This document shows positions 6,817-9,785 of a stretch of DNA of 9,785 bases, one piece after another (position 1 is the stretch's first letter; each line of letters starts with the position of its first letter). The notes beneath the pieces are model-generated. The model was given only the letters and a program-made list of their open reading frames with translations, was not told the DNA's origin and did not search any database. A program made the translations under genes and the position numbers. The DNA lies in the NCBI GenBank assembly GCA_964527315.1, contig CAZGOQ010000087.1, positions 1 through 9,785 of the forward strand, given 5' to 3'. The DNA comes from HGM13006 sp964527315 (GTDB lineage: Bacteria > Bacillota > Clostridia > Oscillospirales > Oscillospiraceae).

Positions 6817-6846
6817 TTGACATTTTTTCCTGTATCCATATATAGT
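6817..6846 (+). promoter_or_regulatory. Promoter of the UGSC-like fusion gene
   Basis: A consensus TTGACA (6817-6822), an 18-nt spacer and TATAGT (6841-6846, one mismatch from TATAAT) precede the gene. Transcription would begin near 6853, giving a leader of about 57 nt. The -35 box sits in the third copy of ATTTGACATT. A TATATA at 6839-6844 is an alternative -10 with a 16-nt spacer. Confidence 0.65.
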
Positions 6847-6909
6847 TAAATATACGACATACGACGAGTCATGGCAAAACTATAAACTCACTTTCAGGGA
6901 GGAAATACT

Positions 6910-8598
6910 ATGGATACATTGACCGCTCTCAGTCCCTGGTCCGAGGTGGACACATCGGAACTTTCCGGCCTGAGCCCACGGCTGGACACGCTGGAGGGCA
7001 AAACCATCGGCATGTTCGGCGACTTTATGATTCTCGCCACCCAGATGCTGAAGGCTGTGGAAAAGGAACTGCATAAGCGCTATCCCACCGCCCGGTTCTC
7101 CTACATCCAATACAAAGCGGAAACCGTCATGATTGAGCGCGACCCGGACTTCAAGCCAGCATTCGACCAGTGGGCCAAGGATGTGGACTGCATTCTGAGC
7201 TTCTACGGAAATGTCCCCTCCAGCTCTATCTATCTTGGTTACAACACGGCCTATATGGAAAAACTTGGAAAGCCCTCCGTGATGCTGGTAACGCCCCGGA
7301 CATATCCGGCGGGCAGGCGGGGCTGCAAGGCCATGGGCGTTCCCGGCCTTCGCACACTGACTCAGGAACTGGTCACAAATATATATGGCCATGAGAGCGA
7401 TGAGGAGGTCATGCAGGCCATGGCTCCCAGTGTGGCGGAGCTGACGGACAGGATCGTGTCCGCCCTTACCGTTCCTCTTACCAAGGAAGAAGCGTATCCC
7501 GCTGTGCCGGTTCAGGACTTCGCCCGTCATCTCTATACCGGCACCGCCGATGAAATCAGCGACCTGTTTTATCGTCACGGCTGGACCAACGGCGCGCCCA
7601 TCCGCATACCCACCCGCGAGGCGGTGGACGAAATGCTGACAGGGACGGATTTTCCCCCCGACTATGTTGTAGGAAAACTCCCGCCAAAAATGGGCCTTGC
7701 CACCGTGGAGCGCATCGCCATAAACGCTGTGATGGCCGGATGTCTGCCCACCTATATGCCCATCCTGATTGCGGCAGTACAGGGTGCGCTGGATCCGGTG
7801 ATTCTGCTGGAAGGATGGACCTGCAGCCAGTCCTCCTGGGGACCGATACTGACCGTCAGCGGCTCCATTGTGAATGACATTGGCCTGAATACCGCCGACA
7901 ACGGCCTGTCCCCTTATTTCAAGGCAAACGCCACCATCGGCAGGGCATTCGGCTATATCATGATGAACATCGCCGGCCTGCGGCCCGGCCAGGAGGATCT
8001 CTCCGGAACAGGCCATGAATTCCGCCTTGGCTTCTGTATGGGCGACAGTTGGGACAACAACCCATGGGGTCCTGTTCATGAGGATTTTGGCATTGACCGT
8101 AACGCCTCGGCTGTGACCATGTTCTGGCCTCAGGAGCATCACGCTCGTTCCGGCGACAGCACTCAGGCCATTTTGAGCTGGCTGACCAGCGCCATCAATC
8201 CTCAGGGTTGGGATCCTGGCGCCATCGTCATTATGGGTCCCTCCGCCGCAAAGATGTTCGCAGACGAGGGCTGGAGCAGAAAGCGTATTCTGAATTACAT
8301 GGTGGAATATGCCCGCCACCCCGCCGCCAATGTAGATCTGCAATGGCTCATCGGCAACAGCCACCCGCCGAAGTCCGTAGATCTGCCTGTGAATATCGCC
8401 CACTCTACCCGAATATTCTGGACGGACGAGCACATGTTCCTGACCGTGCAGGGTGCGCCGTTTGACCGAATGGTCACGGTGCTGGCCGGCGGCGGCGATC
8501 ATGGCGGCCCCTCCTGCACAAAAATCGTGCTTCCCAAAAATTGGAATGCTCTTGTGGAAAAATATAAGACGGTGGCTCCGGATTATATCGATTATTGA
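6910..8598 (+). CDS. UGSC-like domain fused to a conserved domain of unknown function
   Basis: 562 residues from ATG at 6910, with AGGGAGG 7 nt upstream. Residues about 30-190 look like the Rossmann-like UGSC domain: a TIGMFGDFM strand, a DVDCILSFYGN strand ending at 101, and EKLGKPSVMLVT (117-128). From memory of the family, UGSC members have a Gly-Asp-Sec-Gly-Ser-Cys-type motif after that second strand. Here it reads GNVPSSS (100-106), with neither Sec nor Cys; the nearest Cys is C139 in RRGC. Residues about 200-562 form a second conserved domain, with GWTNGAPIRIPTREAVDEML, then PPKMGLATVERIAINAVMAGC (C278), Cys305, Cys376, His410-His411 and a Gly-rich AGGGDHGG (526-533). I recognise this architecture only as an uncharacterised family. 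No signal peptide or membrane segment is seen, so it is cytoplasmic. Divergent placement from an importer suggests an enzyme acting on the imported compound; no reaction can be named. Confidence 0.8.
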   Translation: MDTLTALSPWSEVDTSELSGLSPRLDTLEGKTIGMFGDFMILATQMLKAVEKELHKRYPTARFSYIQYKAETVMIERDPDFKPAFDQWAKDVDCILSFYGNVPSSSIYLGYNTAYMEKLGKPSVMLVTPRTYPAGRRGCKAMGVPGLRTLTQELVTNIYGHESDEEVMQAMAPSVAELTDRIVSALTVPLTKEEAYPAVPVQDFARHLYTGTADEISDLFYRHGWTNGAPIRIPTREAVDEMLTGTDFPPDYVVGKLPPKMGLATVERIAINAVMAGCLPTYMPILIAAVQGALDPVILLEGWTCSQSSWGPILTVSGSIVNDIGLNTADNGLSPYFKANATIGRAFGYIMMNIAGLRPGQEDLSGTGHEFRLGFCMGDSWDNNPWGPVHEDFGIDRNASAVTMFWPQEHHARSGDSTQAILSWLTSAINPQGWDPGAIVIMGPSAAKMFADEGWSRKRILNYMVEYARHPAANVDLQWLIGNSHPPKSVDLPVNIAHSTRIFWTDEHMFLTVQGAPFDRMVTVLAGGGDHGGPSCTKIVLPKNWNALVEKYKTVAPDYIDY

Positions 8599-8626
8599 GC
8601 CCCGCGCCCAGACACGCTTTCATGCC

Positions 8627-8662
8627 CTCCGCCGCCCGGCGCTGACGCCCGGGGCGGCGGAG
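8627..8662 (+). terminator. Terminator hairpin after the UGSC-like fusion gene
   Basis: CTCCGCCGCCC (8627-8637) pairs with GGGCGGCGGAG (8652-8662), an 11-bp GC-rich stem. An inner GGCG/CGCC pair closes on CTGA. The downstream CTTTATATT is a weak T-tract, so termination may be partial, allowing some readthrough into the regulator gene. Confidence 0.7.
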
Positions 8663-8680
8663 CTTTATATTCCCCATGTC

Positions 8681-8709
8681 TTGACACTTTTGCCGACTCA
8701 TGATAAAAT
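8681..8709 (+). promoter_or_regulatory. Promoter of the LysR-family regulator gene
   Basis: TTGACA (8681-8686), a 17-nt spacer and TAAAAT (8704-8709, one mismatch from TATAAT) lie just after the upstream hairpin. The start near 8716 leaves a short leader with AGGAGG at 8731-8736. I see no obvious dyad over this promoter that would point to autorepression. Confidence 0.8.
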
Positions 8710-8742
8710 TTTGTTATCTTATTCACATTCAGGAGGAGCTTC

Positions 8743-9693
8743 GTGGATCTGCAAAAGCTTCGCTATTTTCTTATGGTCGCGGACGCCGGCCATATTACTC
8801 AGGCCGCGATGGACGCCTATATTACCCAACCGGCCCTGAGCCGCATCATCGCTCAAGTGGAGTCCGAATTTGGCGCAAAGCTCTTTGACCGCGAGGGTAA
8901 AAACCTCCGGCTCAATGACAGCGGTCAGATCGTATATTGCCACGTCCAGCATATTTTTCACGAACTGCAGGAAATACGGACAGAACTCGCAGATCTGGAA
9001 GACGGCAACTACGGCAGCATCCGGCTGGCCACGTCCTTTCCCTCCTATGACGAGGACTGGATCGGCAGTTGCATCTGGCGCTATACGACGGAGCATCCCC
9101 ATGTCCAATATTTCCAGCGGCTCCTCAGCGGCGCTGAGATGCGGCGGCAGCTGAAAAGCCGCGATATCGATATTGCCATCAGCGACCAGCGCATAGAGGA
9201 CAGTTCCATTGTATGGCATGAAATATTCAGCGAGCGGCTGGGCGTCATTCTGGCGGCAGATCATCCTCTGGCCGCTCAGGGCACACTGTCCATGGCCGAC
9301 CTGCACGGGATTCCGATATACTGCTTCACGGAGGAAAAGCCGGAATCGACCCTGATTTCCCGCCTTTTTGAGAAAGCCGGCTACGCGCCCAACATCGTCT
9401 TTACCGGCAATTATCAAAAGCTGATCGACCGTTCAGTGGCCATGGGCCGGGGCGTCACCTTTATCTCTGAGGGCGCCTACCGCGCCGGCCAGCTTCGGGA
9501 AGAAAAAGCCAACTTGTGTTTTCGCGCCATTCAGGAGGACTATTCCATACGTTCTTACGGGATCGCATACCTGAAGGATCGGCAGCTTCCCAAGGTAATT
9601 TCAAATTTCATAGACCTTATCATGCAATGCGATGTTGAGGAGCATCGCAAACATCTCACGCTCCTGCTGATGGAAGCACAGGACATCAAATAA
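8743..9693 (+). CDS. LysR-family transcriptional regulator
   Basis: 316 residues from GTG at 8743, supported by AGGAGG (8731-8736) 6 nt upstream; the protein then begins at the normal LysR position (MDLQKLRYFLMVADAG). The winged helix-turn-helix covers about 1-60, with the recognition segment ITQAAMDAYITQPALSRIIAQVE (18-40) and the usual GAKLFDREGKNLRLNDSG continuation. A linker helix spans about 60-88, followed by a two-lobed effector domain (about 90-300), whose first strand GSIRLATS and the DIDIAISD segment (141-148) are typical. Total length is normal. It is likely a DNA-binding tetramer that senses a small ligand. It is encoded just downstream of the UGSC-like fusion with its own promoter, and is the natural candidate regulator of the divergent promoters at 6671-6846. 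The effector is unknown but may be the importer substrate or a product of it. Confidence 0.95.
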   Translation: MDLQKLRYFLMVADAGHITQAAMDAYITQPALSRIIAQVESEFGAKLFDREGKNLRLNDSGQIVYCHVQHIFHELQEIRTELADLEDGNYGSIRLATSFPSYDEDWIGSCIWRYTTEHPHVQYFQRLLSGAEMRRQLKSRDIDIAISDQRIEDSSIVWHEIFSERLGVILAADHPLAAQGTLSMADLHGIPIYCFTEEKPESTLISRLFEKAGYAPNIVFTGNYQKLIDRSVAMGRGVTFISEGAYRAGQLREEKANLCFRAIQEDYSIRSYGIAYLKDRQLPKVISNFIDLIMQCDVEEHRKHLTLLLMEAQDIK

Positions 9694-9698
9694 ATGTC

Positions 9699-9739
9699 TC
9701 AGGGCTGGAACCAGCATGAGGTTCCAGCCCTGAATTTTT
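9699..9739 (+). terminator. Rho-independent terminator after the LysR gene
   Basis: A perfect 13-bp stem, TCAGGGCTGGAAC (9699-9711) and GTTCCAGCCCTGA (9721-9733), has a 9-nt loop and is followed by TTTTT at 9735-9739. It begins 5 nt after the regulator stop codon. It could also serve a converging gene from the right, although its leftward T-tract is broken (ATTTATTT). Confidence 0.9.
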
Positions 9740-9749
9740 CGCCAGATTA

Positions 9750-9785
9750 TTAAACTGCAAACTGCGTTTTTTCTTTTTCTCTGGC
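9750..9785 (-). CDS. Possible 3' end of a converging leftward gene
   Basis: Read leftward from the right edge, a frame of eleven codons (AREKEKTQFAV) ends at TAA (9750-9752), just before the terminator. A charged tail followed by a shared terminator is a common convergent arrangement. Two other leftward frames are also open from the edge, so this is weak. No function can be assigned. Confidence 0.15.
   Translation of the reverse strand, partial: AREKEKTQFAV

Noticed and set aside
6880..8502. Leftward open frame of 540 codons opposite the UGSC-like fusion gene
   Set aside because: It lies antisense to a gene with a good ribosome binding site, promoter and recognisable motifs. Its translation is rich in His, Gly and Ala without domain motifs, as expected for the shadow of a GC-biased gene.
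8596..8700. TGA of the UGSC-like gene as a possible selenocysteine codon
   Set aside because: The protein reaches a natural end at DYIDY. Readthrough would translate the terminator hairpin into a low-complexity tail, and that hairpin fits a terminator better than a bacterial SECIS element.

Overview
The window looks like chromosomal DNA from an anaerobic Gram-positive bacterium of the class Clostridia, plausibly a gut or sediment Oscillospiraceae-type organism. This is inferred from strong AGGAGG-type Shine-Dalgarno sites on nearly every gene, a lipoprotein-anchored substrate-binding protein with a short Lys-Lys signal peptide and an Ala/Glu/Pro linker, moderately high GC in the genes with AT-rich intergenic DNA, and sigma-A-like promoters. 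No marker gene fixes the genus. I saw no mobile element, CRISPR array or tRNA/rRNA.

Layout: a leftward operon fills roughly the first two thirds. In transcription order it carries two permeases (5653-6621 and 4739-5650), two ATPases (3722-4726 and 2760-3725) and a lipoprotein substrate-binding protein (1098-2702), together a complete dipeptide/oligopeptide/nickel-family (Dpp/Opp type) ABC importer. A SnoaL/NTF2-fold protein (226-1005) comes last. The first four genes are separated by 2 and 12 nt and then overlap by 3 nt. Hairpins lie between the binding protein and the SnoaL gene (1054-1080) and after the SnoaL gene (49-81, terminator-like). A divergent intergenic region (6622-6909) separates this operon from a rightward gene (6910-8598) for a 562-residue two-domain protein: an N-terminal UGSC-like domain fused to a conserved C-terminal domain of unknown function. 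It ends in a GC-rich hairpin. A LysR-family regulator (8743-9693) follows with its own promoter and a clear terminator.

How they may work together (inference): the LysR regulator probably senses a small molecule and controls the divergent promoters. The importer captures and takes up that compound or a relative, and the two cytoplasmic proteins (SnoaL-fold and UGSC-like fusion) transform it. The substrate cannot be read from the sequence; 'peptide transporter' would be a family label only. The most unusual points are the UGSC-like domain that has lost the Sec/Cys motif, its fusion to an uncharacterised domain next to a dedicated importer, and a promoter region with three copies of the 10-mer ATTTGACATT covering both divergent -35 boxes.
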